The position numbers and the translations under genes are program-made. From positions 1-64,000 of the forward strand of contig CAVXOW010000007.1 of NCBI GenBank assembly GCA_963763485.1: DNA of 64,000 nucleotides. Reading direction: 5' to 3'. The notes under the pieces were generated by a model. That model did not search any database. It saw only the letters and a program-made list of their open reading frames with translations, and was not told the DNA's origin. Source of the stretch: CAWCKS01 sp963763485 (lineage in GTDB: Bacteria > Pseudomonadota > Alphaproteobacteria > Rhizobiales > Xanthobacteraceae). Shown here piece by piece: positions 10,650 through 20,138 of this stretch. Every line of letters begins with the position of its first letter. Position 1 is the first letter of the stretch.

Positions 10650-11262
10650 TCAATACGCTAAGGAGCTTTCTAAATGCCTTTTCGCAAGCTGCCGGTGACT
10701 GCTCGTCACATCGCGTGGTCCCCCTGGAAAAACACGGGAGCCGGGTCCTCTAGCGCGTCGTGAGGCCTCCCTCCTTTGCGACGCCCTCAGCGAGCGAAAT
10801 TCGCTATGCGTCAAACTTGGATTGCGAGCCAACCACGATACCTTGCGCTCGCGCCACCACGCACGGGAACCGCCGGTCGCGCCAAACGCCCAAAAAGGTC
10901 TGCAGCTCAGTGCAACCGTAGATGGTATCGTTGGTATGCATATAGATGCTGTTGGATGCCTCATACACGAGGGCGCAAAAGGGAATGGTCGCTCGGCGAC
11001 CGTCCCACTCGAGTATGACAAAAAGGTCAAATCCCTGTGCTTTAGGCCGCCGGCGCGAGTAATAGCATCAAGAAATCGGCTCTCCCGCCCTGTTAGTAGG
11101 GAATCGATCTGGCCTGTTCGCCTTGCCAAGCACGCTGATTGGCGAAGTCCTTTGGTCTACGAGGGACACTACGAACTGCGGCTCAAACATCTGGTTCTTG
11201 AGAGCATCAAGGATGGCCTGTTCGACCTCGACTTGCGTTCGCCCCTTAGCGCGCTACTTCAG
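10650..11262 (-). pseudogene. polysaccharide export outer-membrane protein (Wza-type) relic
   Basis: Reading the minus strand from about 11260 gives VEQAILDALKNQMFEPQFVV and SVLGKANRP. This is followed, after a frame change near 11125, by QIDSLLTGRESRFLDAITRAGGLKHRDLTF, matching the SLBB region of Wza/KpsD-type exporters. Further frame changes near 10990 and 10860 are needed to reach a second SLBB-like block (ISLAEGVAKEGGLTT) close to 10760. The signal peptide and N-terminal PES domain are missing. The number of breaks and loss of the 5' part indicate a true relic. Loss of this exporter would matter for the cluster unless another Wza exists elsewhere in the genome. Confidence 0.6.
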
Positions 11263-11434
11263 GCTTGAGAAAGTGTTGCCTCTCTTCGGGAACTCAAAAT
11301 CGAATCAGTAACTAAATCAAATACAAGATAAATTTCAGCTCAAATTCTGCAGTCGAATAGTTCAATCAACAGCGTGTAACATGGCGCAGCAAGAAGCGAG
11401 ATCTGATCTGAAAGAGCGAGTTCGGAGCCTGCCC

Positions 11435-11530
11435 GTGTCCGAAGCGAGGCGGCTGAAGTAGTCTGAAGGCGAGAACGCTCTGCTGGAGAAGCAGTTAGTG
11501 GACTCGATGCTGGACAACACCGCGCTGAAG
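11435..11530 (+). mobile_element. IS3-family orfA 3' remnant
   Basis: The plus strand reads VSEARRLK-stop, then ENALLEKQLVDSMLDNTALK. It aligns with the end of orfA of the IS at 31.3 kb (VSEAKRLRSLEDENTRLKRL, then ADAMLDNAALK). It contains a stop and has no neighbours from the element, so it is a short fossil. Another transposase scrap lies at 24198-24227. Confidence 0.55.
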
Positions 11531-11691
11531 ATTGGTTATCAAAAATTTGCGGTCCGTCCCGGCCGTGCAAGGATCATCGATGACAATGCGGTCTGCCGAT
11601 GAATCGTCCCGTGGCGAACCTCTCGCGGCCATAGGATCGCCCGCCCGTTCGCGGCAGGCTTCGGCGTAGGCCCAGATTCTTCGCGTTGCCC

Positions 11692-12261
11692 TTAGGGCAG
11701 ACCCACTGCCCACACCATCGCGAGGCGCTGGCCCTCCGCGATTTGTGCGGGCGACATTTTTGACGCAACCGCGTTGCGAAGGCGCAGGAAGAAGTTGCGC
11801 TCGCGCTTTGGCGAGCGCGCCGCGGCCAGATTGAGCCATTTGTAAGCCAGGACGAAATCCTGGGGCACGCCGTGGCCCTTGTCATACATCAACCCGAGCA
11901 TGCCCTGACCGAATGGATTGCCGCGGATCGCGGCCTGGGCATAAAGATCGGCAGCCGTGACGTAGACTTGCGGCGCACCGTAGCCGTTCTCGAACATGTG
12001 TCCGAGAAACGATTGCGCCTCAGCGTTGCCGCGAAAGGCAAGCGGGGTCAGGAGCTTGACGACGAGAACGTAATCGCCTCTCGCATAGGCAGCATTGGCA
12101 GATGACCGCGCATCCGCCGCGGCGCGATCGATCGGAACAAACCAACAAACAATCAGGAGCAGGCCGGCGACCAGCGTGTGAAATCTTGCGAAACTATCCG
12201 CGATCGACAGACGCCGACTCGCCAACGCATCAGTGCACCGTGTGGATCGTGAGGTCATTCG
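11692..12261 (-). CDS. Sel1-repeat protein, exported, linked to gspD
   Basis: After a hydrophobic export or anchor segment (FHTLVAGLLLIVCWFVPIDR) the protein has Sel1-like repeats of the TPR superfamily: AYARGDYVLVVKLLTPLAFRG, NAEAQSFLGHMFENGYGA, and GNPFGQGMLGLMYDKGHGVP. The C-terminus resembles small Sel1 proteins (LAYKWLNLAAARSP). Sel1 repeats mediate protein-protein contacts. The gene follows gspD on the same strand; the ATG at 12261 overlaps the gspD end by 32 bases, and a TTG at about 12222 would avoid the overlap. This tight coupling suggests an accessory role in type II secretion, such as secretin assembly or substrate handling. That role is inferred only from context. Confidence 0.75.
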   Translation of the reverse strand, partial: RMTSRSTRCTDALASRRLSIADSFARFHTLVAGLLLIVCWFVPIDRAAADARSSANAAYARGDYVLVVKLLTPLAFRGNAEAQSFLGHMFENGYGAPQVYVTAADLYAQAAIRGNPFGQGMLGLMYDKGHGVPQDFVLAYKWLNLAAARSPKRERNFFLRLRNAVASKMSPAQIAEGQRLAMVWAVGLP

Positions 12262-14608
12262 TGCTTGCTCCCACGCTGCCGCGCAATTTCGAGCGCAACT
12301 CTTCCGCAATCTCGTAGGCGTCCGTACCATTGCGGATGATCTGCGGACGGATGAAGATGATCAGTTCCGTGCGAGTTCCCTTCTTATCCTGGTGGGAGAA
12401 GGCGTCACCTAAGCCCGGGATTGAATCCAGCAAGGGAATGCCGTTGCGGTCTCCATTTTGCTGCTCGCTGATCAGTCCCGCCAGCAGCACTGTCTGACCG
12501 CTCGCGACCGAAATCGAGCTCTTGACGCGCCGTTCGGAGACCGTCGGTGTCAGGACAGCCGACGATTGCGGCGAGACATTGCTGATCTCTTGTTCCACTT
12601 CAAGTCTGACATTGCCGTTGGCGTTAATGCGCGGCGAGACATGGAGGATGATGCCCGTGTTGCGATAATCGATGGTATTGACGACCGTGTTGCTGGTGGT
12701 GAGCACCGTGGCGCTGCCTGTTGAAACCGGTACGACATCGCCGACCTGCAGCGTTGCAGACTGGTTGTTGATCACAACCAGCGAAGGATTGGAAAGGACT
12801 TTGACGCTAGTCACCGTATGTAGTGCATCCAGGATGGCGCTCGGACTCGCCTCCGATCCCAACAGAAAATTAAATCCGGGGAAGGCGCGGTTGATGAGCG
12901 CGCTGGTCACGGTTGTCGCGATGCCGGTCGCCGCATCCGTGGTCGTAGTCGTGGCCGGCGCGCTCGCGCTTTGGGTATTGAGTAACGAACCCTTATCGGA
13001 CGGTAGTCCGAAGCCTTTGCTCTTCAGGTAGAACTGAACGCCGTACTTCAATTCATTGGTCAGTGTGACTTCCGCAATTGTAGCATCAATCGCCACCTGC
13101 AGCGCTGGCTGGTCGAGCTGTCGCAGGGTGGACTCGATGATCCTGTAGCTGCCTTGATCGGCATAGATTAGGATCGAGTTGTTCACGACGTCGGGCGTAA
13201 TTCGCACACCCTGCATCGGTGCTTGCCCGTTGCCTCCTGTGGCGCTTTCGCGGCTATCGAGAGGCCCCCCTCCCGAGGGATTGGAACCCGCCCGCTGAGG
13301 CGATCCGGTCATGCCGCCGGGACCTGGTTCGCCGCTCGCTGAGCGCGAGCCCAGGCCGCCCGCCTGAGATGAGGAATTGCCGGAGTTCCGCGAGGCGAAG
13401 CCGCCAATCTGCGACTGACCGCTGGAATTTAGCGACAGGCGTTCCAGGCTGGATGTCGCAGACGCGCCGGATCCTGGTGCGAGCTGATTGTCAGCACTGT
13501 CAGCCGACGACCCACCGACGAACATGTCAGTCAGAACACGTGCCATCTGGCGGGCTTCGCCGAATCTGACGCGATACACATGGACACTCGTGCGAGCAGT
13601 GTCGGCCTTATCGAGCCGCTTGATCCAAGTTGCGGCAGTATGCAGCAGTGCCGGCTTGCGGCTCACAACCATGATAGCGTTGAGACGGCCTATTGGCTGG
13701 AACTTGACAACGCTCTGGCTCAGGCCGCTTTCGCCGGAGTCCATAATTTTCTCGAGCTCAACGATGATCGGCTCTGGTGCGCTATTGCTCACTGGGTAGA
13801 TACCAACGGATTGGCCGCGCATCCAGTCCACGTCAAAACTCGTTGCAGCATCAACCGCTGTACGCCGTTCAGCGCCGGTGCCCTGGATCAGCAATATGTT
13901 GCGCGTCGGATCGGCGCGAACACTGCCTGGCCTGATCGCAAAGGAATCCATCAGTTTTAGGATGGTTTGGGCCGACACGTATTGAAGCGGTACCACCGAG
14001 ACGCCGTAACCCGGTTCGGGGGAGGCCGCAGCGGAATCGACACGTCCCGCGCCGACCGCATCGCCAAGGGGCGTGAGGCGATAGCCTGTGGCCTCACGCA
14101 CCAACACGGTACCGGAAAGGCGCAGGGCACTTTCCAGAACGAAGATGATGTCGGACTTGGGTACCGGATGCACCGACATCAAACTGACGGTGCCCTGCAC
14201 GCGCGGATCGATCACGTAGCCAGTGCTGAGAATGTCGCCAAGTACGACCTTGGCGACGGTCGCGATTGGGGTGTTTTCGAAATTCAGGTCGTAGCCACTA
14301 CCATTACTCGCGGACTGCGCACGTGCCGTGACCTCGCCCACTTCCGAAATCTCAGTGCCTTCGAATACGGCCGCCTGACCACGTTGACCGGCATTATCTT
14401 GGGGGTTTGCGACCGGCTGCGTCTGCCGCGGCAGAATGTCGACCGAACGGACCTTGTCAAGCACGTCGACGTCCGCCGGGGCGACCGACCCGCTGAGCGT
14501 GGCGTAGTTACAGGATGTCAGAAGGCCAATGATGCAGGCCGCGAGCAAATTCGCACAGGCGAAGCGCGCAGCCGAGAGAGAGCGGCTCTTACTGCCGACG
14601 CCCATCAT
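12230..14608 (-). CDS. gspD: type II secretion secretin GspD, lipoprotein
   Basis: The protein has 792 residues. It starts with a lipoprotein signal (LLTSC, Cys33), then an N0 domain (YDLNFENTPIATVAKVVLGD) and repeated N1-N3 ring domains (VSVVPLQYVSAQTILKLMDS; VHVYRVRFGEARQMARVLTD). The C-terminal secretin barrel has the VPLLDSIPGLGDAF and TELIIFIRPQII motifs. It forms the outer-membrane channel of the T2SS. A Ser/Gly/Gln-rich insertion of roughly 90 residues (about 390-480) sits in the N3 loop, making it longer than most GspD proteins. It is transcribed away from gspE-N, so two promoters must be balanced. The C-terminus overlaps the Sel1 gene start. Confidence 0.93.
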   Translation of the reverse strand: MMGVGSKSRSLSAARFACANLLAACIIGLLTSCNYATLSGSVAPADVDVLDKVRSVDILPRQTQPVANPQDNAGQRGQAAVFEGTEISEVGEVTARAQSASNGSGYDLNFENTPIATVAKVVLGDILSTGYVIDPRVQGTVSLMSVHPVPKSDIIFVLESALRLSGTVLVREATGYRLTPLGDAVGAGRVDSAAASPEPGYGVSVVPLQYVSAQTILKLMDSFAIRPGSVRADPTRNILLIQGTGAERRTAVDAATSFDVDWMRGQSVGIYPVSNSAPEPIIVELEKIMDSGESGLSQSVVKFQPIGRLNAIMVVSRKPALLHTAATWIKRLDKADTARTSVHVYRVRFGEARQMARVLTDMFVGGSSADSADNQLAPGSGASATSSLERLSLNSSGQSQIGGFASRNSGNSSSQAGGLGSRSASGEPGPGGMTGSPQRAGSNPSGGGPLDSRESATGGNGQAPMQGVRITPDVVNNSILIYADQGSYRIIESTLRQLDQPALQVAIDATIAEVTLTNELKYGVQFYLKSKGFGLPSDKGSLLNTQSASAPATTTTTDAATGIATTVTSALINRAFPGFNFLLGSEASPSAILDALHTVTSVKVLSNPSLVVINNQSATLQVGDVVPVSTGSATVLTTSNTVVNTIDYRNTGIILHVSPRINANGNVRLEVEQEISNVSPQSSAVLTPTVSERRVKSSISVASGQTVLLAGLISEQQNGDRNGIPLLDSIPGLGDAFSHQDKKGTRTELIIFIRPQIIRNGTDAYEIAEELRSKLRGSVGASTNDLTIHTVH

Positions 14609-15091
14609 ACCTGGCCATCTAACCTAAGTAAGCGCAACTGGGAATCCGCTCGAACACGGTTCCGGGCGACCGTTGCATCGGTAGTGACAAAACATGGCAG
14701 AAATATTCAGCTCGCCGCCATTCAAGTGGTTGACACTACAACTGGTCCCTAGCGTCAGACAAATACCAACGGCCAGAGCGGTGGGCAGGCGCAGAATTGT
14801 GAAGGTGATCGCCTTCGATTCGCTCTTGAGAACGAGATCAGCACCGATTCGTAACACAATATCAACATTAAACTTTTGTACTCTTTTAATGGTCCGCGCG
14901 GCAATTTCGGTTGTTCGTGCCACCCATAGTCGGTTGCTTATGTCTTCCAATGGAGTGGGTCTTTTGGGCAACATATATGGTTAATAGCGGCCCTAAGCGC
15001 GTCATATTTGGGGCGTAGCGGGTTTGTTTAGCGCTTTGTGGCAGCCTTCCTGCTTGCATCACCGATTCAATCGAACGCAGTCGAATGGACG
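14609..15091. other. divergent promoter region between gspD and gspE
   Basis: The 480-bp gap holds the promoters of both T2SS transcripts. It contains AT-rich patches at 14850-14890. A 116-codon minus-strand frame (14624-14974) has no recognisable domain or good ribosome site and is not called. No clear operator repeat was seen. Confidence 0.45.
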
Positions 15092-16802
15092 ATGGCGGGT
15101 CATCAACCATTGCAATTCTTGGATCACCTCCGTCAGGTGGGACACCTGAAGGGCGAGACGCAGGGGACGCAAGAGCGCGGAGCCCCTGAGCAGTTGTTAG
15201 ACAAGACCTCGCGCGGTCTGGCTCCGCACAAGAGGCTTTGGGAGATCACTGACTTGTCGGCTGGCGAACTCGCCGATGAGGTGGCGCGCTACTACCAGTG
15301 TGAGCGTGTGACGCTGCAGGAGATGTTGGACGCCGCGCCGCTGGTGGACGCCTTCTCGCAGCGTTTCTTGCGCGAAACGCTTATCTTCCCTTATGAATTT
15401 GTCGATGGCGGCGCCGTCTTGGTCATTGCGGATCCGACCGATCTCGCCGCTAAGCGCGCCGCTGAGATCGTGCTCGGCCCCGATTTCAAGGTCAAGATTG
15501 CGGCTTTTGACGAGCTGGCCATCGCCCTCGACGAACGGCTCGGCAATGACAGTCCCGAAAGCCTCTCCGCCCCGGACGGTTTCGGGCAACTGCGCGACGA
15601 CGATATCGAAAGCCTGCGCGACCTTGCCAGCGGTGCGCCGGTGGTTCGTGCGGTCAACGATCTCCTTGAAAAGGCTGTCGAATTGCGGGCGAGCGACATC
15701 CACATCGAGCCGTTTACGACGGGGCTCGTCATTCGCTTGCGGGTCGACGGCCTGCTGCGGCAGATTGTGTCGCCCAGTTGGCGTGCTGCCGCAGGCCGTC
15801 ATTTCCCGCATCAAGATCATCGCCAGCCTCAACATCGCGGAGCGCCGCCTACCGCAGGACGGCGCAGCGCGATTGCGCGTGGGCCGGTCCGAGATCGACA
15901 TCCGGGTCGCCATCATGCCAACCCAGCATGGCGAATCCGCCGTCATCCGCCTGCTGCCGAAGGATCGTGGGCTGCTGGTCGTCGACAGGCTCGGCTTTGC
16001 GCCGGCGGACGAGACCAAGCTCAGGCGCCTGTTGAAGTTGCCGCACGGCATGATCGTCATCACCGGACCGACCGGCAGCGGCAAGACCACCACGCTCGCG
16101 ACAGTCCTTTCCATCCTGAACGAGCCGGTCCGCAAGATTCTCACCATCGAAGATCCCGTTGAATACGAGATTCCGGGCATCAACCAGTCCCAGATCAAGC
16201 CGGCGATTGGGCTGACCTTTGCCAGCGCGCTGCGATCCTTTGTGCGCCAAGACCCCGATGTGATCATGGTCGGCGAGGTGCGTGACTCGGAGACTGCTCA
16301 CGTCGCTGTTCACGCCGCCCTCACGGGCCATCTGGTGTTGACGACGCTGCACACCGAGACGGCAGCTGCGGCCCTGCCGCGCCTGCTCGATCTTGGTATC
16401 GAGGCATATCTATTGCGATCAACACTTCGCGCCGTCATTGCGCAGCGGCTGGTGCGCCAGCTCTGCGAGCGATGCAAGAGCTCGAAGGTACTCACGGAAG
16501 TCGATCTTGCCGAAGATCCGCGGATCGCCGAGCTCGGCTTGAAGATCGGCGAAACCGTTTACTCGCCTTGCGGCTGCGAACGCTGCAGTGGCACGGGCTA
16601 TCGCGGCCGGGTCGGCGTATTCGAGGTGCTGGAACTGAACAACGAGCTGCGTTCATTGATCGGTGAGAAGACCGACGGCTTGAAGATTGATGAGGCGGCC
16701 ATCCGTAGCGGCATGACTACCATGCTCGACGACGGCGTCGCCAAATGTCGCGCCGGCATAACTTCACCCGCGGAGGTTCTCCGCGTGACCACCGCTAGGT
16801 GA
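15092..16802 (+). pseudogene. gspE: type II secretion ATPase GspE, one frameshift
   Basis: The N-terminal half has the GspE-N domain (ELADEVARYYQCERVTL, LVDAFSQRFLRE) and SDIHIEPFTTG. A base is lost near 15776 (one C short in CGCCCAGTT), after which GVLPQAVISRIKIIASL continues in another frame. Then come Walker A (GPTGSGKTTT), the Asp box (TIEDPVEYEI), Walker B (DPDVIMVGEVRDSETA) and the His box (GHLVLTTLHTE). The zinc-binding tetracysteine module is CERCKSS and CGCERCSGTGYRGR. It is the cytoplasmic hexameric motor of pseudopilus assembly. Because all flanking gsp genes are intact and no conserved residue is lost at the break, a sequencing indel is likely. The stop overlaps the gspF start region. 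Confidence 0.92.
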
Positions 16803-16810
16803 GGTGGAAA

Positions 16811-18022
16811 GTGCCAAATTTCCGCTATCGCGCGCTGACACAGACCGGCGAGGTCGTCCACGGCAGATTGTCCGCGCCAAGCGCGGCTGAAGTCGCGGCG
16901 CGCATCGAATATCTGCGGCTCTTGCCGATCGAAACTGTGGAGGAGCAGCGGGCCGTTGCGACCTACCGCGAATTCGGTCTGTTCGGCAAGCCAGGCCGGG
17001 CGGAAGTAACGACCTTTACCCGTGATCTGGCCCTGTTGCTGAAGGCCGGCGCGAGGCTCGATGATGCGCTTGAACTGCTCGCCGGAGATGCCGATGTCGG
17101 GCGGCTTCGGCCGGTTGTTGCCAAATTGCGCGCGGCGCTTTTGAGCGGCGAAAGCCTAGCAGAAGCGGTTGGAGCGCATCCGGCGCTGTTTCCGTCGATG
17201 TATGTGGTCCTGGTAAGGGTCGGTGAAATCTCGGGAACGCTCGACCAGGTGCTTGAACTGCTGGCTCAGGAGCGGCTGCGCGCCGAGCGGATGCGTCGCA
17301 AAGTGACCGACGCGATGCAGTATCCGCTCTTCGTGCTTATCGCGGCGGTCTGCGTGATGATTTTCTTCCTCATGTTTGTGCTGCCGCAATTCTCCTCTGT
17401 GCTTCAGGATTTTGGAAACAAATCCAACTCGGCGCTCAGCTTCTTCATTCACCTTTCGGAGTTCATGCGCGCCAACGCGACCGCTCTACTGTTTGCGATC
17501 GGGTGCCTGATCGCCTCGACTTGGCTCGTTTTGCGCCGACCCGGCACGCGCTCCGCGATCATGGGCGTGGCCGCCCGCGTTCCGGGCGTTGCAGGCGTTA
17601 TTCGCTTCTATCGCACCAGCCTGTTCTGCCGAAATCTCAGTGTACTGCTCGGCAGCGGGGTCAGCCTGACAGCGACTTTGCGCATCATTGTCGACATCAT
17701 GGCCGTCACAGGTAATGTCGAGACTTGGACGCTGGCAGCCGACCGCGTCCGACATGGCGGCAAGTTGTCCGAAGCGCTCTCGGCATCAAACAGTCTCCCG
17801 CCGATGGCGCTGCGGATGCTTCGGTTGGGCGAAGAGACCGGTCAATTGCCGGTGCTCGCGGGCCGGGTCGCCGAATTCTACGAGGAAAAGTTGCAGCGCA
17901 GCCTCGATCGCATGGTCGCCATCATCGGACCGCTCGCCATCATCACCATCAGCGCCGTCGTCGGCGGACTGATCGTCTCCGTCATGACGGCGCTTTTGTC
18001 GGTCAGTCAGCTAGTTGGATAG
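16811..18022 (+). CDS. gspF: type II secretion inner-membrane platform protein GspF
   Basis: The protein has about 403 residues and the two T2SF domains of GspF/PilC: FTRDLALLLKAGARLDDALE, then a membrane helix (LFVLIAAVCVMIFFLMFVLP). The second repeat has FCRNLSVLLGSGVSLTATLR, and the final helix is LAIITISAVVGGLIVSVMTA. It is the inner-membrane platform that couples GspE to pseudopilin assembly. GTG at 16811 is preferred because GAGGTGG lies just upstream; a GTG at 16799 overlaps the gspE stop and is the alternative. The gene is intact and tightly coupled to gspE and gspG. Confidence 0.93.
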   Translation: MPNFRYRALTQTGEVVHGRLSAPSAAEVAARIEYLRLLPIETVEEQRAVATYREFGLFGKPGRAEVTTFTRDLALLLKAGARLDDALELLAGDADVGRLRPVVAKLRAALLSGESLAEAVGAHPALFPSMYVVLVRVGEISGTLDQVLELLAQERLRAERMRRKVTDAMQYPLFVLIAAVCVMIFFLMFVLPQFSSVLQDFGNKSNSALSFFIHLSEFMRANATALLFAIGCLIASTWLVLRRPGTRSAIMGVAARVPGVAGVIRFYRTSLFCRNLSVLLGSGVSLTATLRIIVDIMAVTGNVETWTLAADRVRHGGKLSEALSASNSLPPMALRMLRLGEETGQLPVLAGRVAEFYEEKLQRSLDRMVAIIGPLAIITISAVVGGLIVSVMTALLSVSQLVG

Positions 18023-18039
18023 TCGTAAGGGGAACACTC

Positions 18040-18540
18040 ATGTCGAAACAACGCTGGTTCGGAAATGAAGAGCGGCGTAGCGCAGACAAGGCGGCCAGAC
18101 ACGGCGAGCGGGGCTTTACCCTGGTCGAGATGCTGGTCGTGATCACCATCATCGGCTTGATCATGGGACTGATCGGGCCGCGCGTGCTCAACTATCTCGG
18201 CGAGTCTAAGGTCAAGACGGCCAAGATTCAGATTCAGAGCTTTGCCAGCGCGCTCGACCTTTTCAACCTGGACGCAGGCCGCTACCCGTCGAGCACGGAG
18301 GGTCTCGCTGCCCTGGTTCGCCGCCCGCCGGGTTTTGCCGGCTGGAACGGACCGTATCTGAAGGGCGGTGTCGTTCCGAATGACCCTTGGGGCAATCCGT
18401 ACATCTATCGGGCACCCGGTGAGCGCGCTGCTTTCAATATCGTGTCGTTCGGCTCGGATGGTCAGGAAGGTGGTACCGGCACTGCCTCTGACATTTCACT
18501 CGAAAACTCGACCACCGCCCAGAACGATTACGGCCAGTGA
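18040..18540 (+). CDS. gspG: major pseudopilin GspG
   Basis: This 166-residue protein has a type IV prepilin leader ending HGERG before FTLVEMLVVITIIGLIMGLI, with Glu at position +5. The C-terminal region has the GspG pattern YPSSTEGLAALVRRP, WNGPYLKGG, and DPWGNPYIYRAPG. It is cut and methylated by the prepilin peptidase and builds the pseudopilus. A ribosome site (AAGGGG) precedes the ATG. The leader is unusually long (about 27 residues, charged), but the cleavage motif is canonical. It is the first of five pseudopilin-type genes in a row. Confidence 0.95.
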   Translation: MSKQRWFGNEERRSADKAARHGERGFTLVEMLVVITIIGLIMGLIGPRVLNYLGESKVKTAKIQIQSFASALDLFNLDAGRYPSSTEGLAALVRRPPGFAGWNGPYLKGGVVPNDPWGNPYIYRAPGERAAFNIVSFGSDGQEGGTGTASDISLENSTTAQNDYGQ

Positions 18541-18566
18541 TAAGGTCCAGCGACTATGGTCGGTCA

Positions 18567-19040
18567 ATGAAACACATCGGTGTAACCGGTGAAGAAGGCT
18601 TCACGTTACTAGAGATGGTATGTGTCGTCGCACTTGTCGCCATGGTCGCCGCGGTGTTGCTGCCGTTCCTGCCGCGCAACACTTCACGCGCACGGCTACA
18701 GGCCTATGCGCTTGAGGCCGCGACGCTGCTGAAGGCGGACCGCCAGGCAGCGATTCGTCGCGGAACTGATGTTTCGACACTGGTCGACGCTTCCTCACGC
18801 GCGATCCGCTCCGGCACGACCGCGCGCACTATCTACATTCCAGACGACGTGCGCTTCGATGCGTTGTTACCACGGACCTGTCGGCATCACCCCGCGATGT
18901 CGACAATCAGCTTTTTTGACGACGGCATGAGCTGCGGCGGCACCATCACACTGACACGACTCGACAGTACTTACGAAATTCGCGTCAACTGGTTTACCGG
19001 AAGGGTCGAAATTGTCTCAAGCAGTCCGCTCGCCAACTGA
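18567..19040 (+). CDS. gspH: minor pseudopilin GspH
   Basis: The protein has about 157 residues. The prepilin site is GEEG before FTLLEMVCVVALVAMVAAVL, followed by a variable C-terminal domain with INGLE-like SFFDDGMSCGGTITL and a closing strand YEIRVNWFTGRVEIV, both typical of GspH. ATG 18567 gives a short leader (MKHIGVTGEEG), which suits a pseudopilin better than the GTG at 18537. The 3' end overlaps gspI by 29 bases, indicating translational coupling. Confidence 0.88.
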   Translation: MKHIGVTGEEGFTLLEMVCVVALVAMVAAVLLPFLPRNTSRARLQAYALEAATLLKADRQAAIRRGTDVSTLVDASSRAIRSGTTARTIYIPDDVRFDALLPRTCRHHPAMSTISFFDDGMSCGGTITLTRLDSTYEIRVNWFTGRVEIVSSSPLAN

Positions 19041-19422
19041 CCGGCGTGACGCCGGCTTCACGATCATTGAGGTGTTGGTCGCACTGGCGATTGTTGCGGT
19101 CGCGGTTCTCGCTATCGGATCGGTCATGTCGACCAATGCTCGCGGCGTTAAGAGTTTGGAAGACCATGTCGCGCTGATGCAGACGGCGCAGGTTGTGTTG
19201 GCGACCGCCATTCCGTCGCGGAACGATCTTGCGCCAGGTACCCTCAATGGACAGATCCGTGATTATCGCTGGCAGGTCGATATCGGTCCTGTTGGCAGAG
19301 GTTGGACGGTCGAGAGTCCCACCGTTGGCTGGATCCCGGAACTGGTCAAGATCCGCGTTCGCGCTCCATCCGGCGCCGCGGTCGATCTTGAAACCGTGAG
19401 ACTGATGAAAAAGCGCCCATGA
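19012..19422 (+). CDS. gspI: minor pseudopilin GspI
   Basis: The 136-residue protein has the cleavage site RRDAG before FTIIEVLVALAIVAVAVLAI and the GspI pattern of a short globular domain (ALMQTAQVVLATAI, DYRWQVDIGPV, VKIRVRAPSG). The start is a TTG inside the end of gspH; no ATG exists before the leader. With GspJ and GspK it should form the pseudopilus tip complex. Overlap with gspJ is ATGA-type. Confidence 0.88.
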   Translation: MSQAVRSPTDRRDAGFTIIEVLVALAIVAVAVLAIGSVMSTNARGVKSLEDHVALMQTAQVVLATAIPSRNDLAPGTLNGQIRDYRWQVDIGPVGRGWTVESPTVGWIPELVKIRVRAPSGAAVDLETVRLMKKRP

Positions 19423-20138
19423 CCGTCAGATCGCCAGATGCGCCCTGCAACGAAGGCGGCTTCACGCTGATCGAAGCGCTGCTGGCGTTGGCGCTGACCG
19501 GATTCGTATTGTCGGCGCTTGCAACGCTAACCGCGCAATGGATGCCGAATTGGAACCGCGGATTAGACCGCATTCAGCAAAGCGAAATGATTGGTGTCTC
19601 GTTGCAGAGGATCGCGGCGGACCTCGCCGCCGCCGAATTCGTTCCGGCCAGCCGTGAAACAAAAAAGCCGCTGTTCGAGGGGTCGGTGCTATCTGTTACG
19701 TTCGTGCGAACGTCGCTCGGCCCGAATGTTGGTGTCGGGCTGGATATGGTGCGGATCAACGAAGGCAGCGATGCCGGACGGTTGGTGACGCTGCGTTCCC
19801 GAGCACCGTTCGCGCCCCTCTCCCCGGGAGTCTCGCTCTCCGAACAAATCCATGTTTCCGACGCGGTCGTGCTGATGCGGCCGCCGTTTCGGCTGTCGTT
19901 CGCCTATGCTGGTCCCGATCAGGTTTTCCGCGATAGTTGGCACGACATGGACGCCTTACCGACGGCGATCATGCTCACAGTGCGGGATGCCGCGAGCGGA
20001 CGTGTCCTGTCCGTCTCGACGGTTACCCCGGTTCATGTTAACGCGCCCGCTAACGACAAATCCGGCGACGGAACGCCCAATGGTGGCCAGGGTGACGGCG
20101 GTTTGCCGGCCGCTCCTCCAAAGCAGGGCGGCTCATGA
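19419..20138 (+). CDS. gspJ: minor pseudopilin GspJ
   Basis: The 239-residue protein has a prepilin site NEGG before FTLIEALLALALTGFVLSAL and the extended beta domain of GspJ (SLQRIAADLAAAEFVPASR, LMRPPFRLSFAYAGPD). The tail is Gly/Pro/Gln-rich (SGDGTPNGGQGDGGLPAAPP), which is unusual and probably flexible. The ATG overlaps the gspI stop, and its own stop overlaps the gspK start. Confidence 0.9.
   Translation: MTVRSPDAPCNEGGFTLIEALLALALTGFVLSALATLTAQWMPNWNRGLDRIQQSEMIGVSLQRIAADLAAAEFVPASRETKKPLFEGSVLSVTFVRTSLGPNVGVGLDMVRINEGSDAGRLVTLRSRAPFAPLSPGVSLSEQIHVSDAVVLMRPPFRLSFAYAGPDQVFRDSWHDMDALPTAIMLTVRDAASGRVLSVSTVTPVHVNAPANDKSGDGTPNGGQGDGGLPAAPPKQGGS

Noticed and set aside
14624..14974. 116-codon minus-strand frame between gspD and gspE
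   Set aside because: No ribosome site, no homology recognised, AT-rich, and placed in the promoter area.
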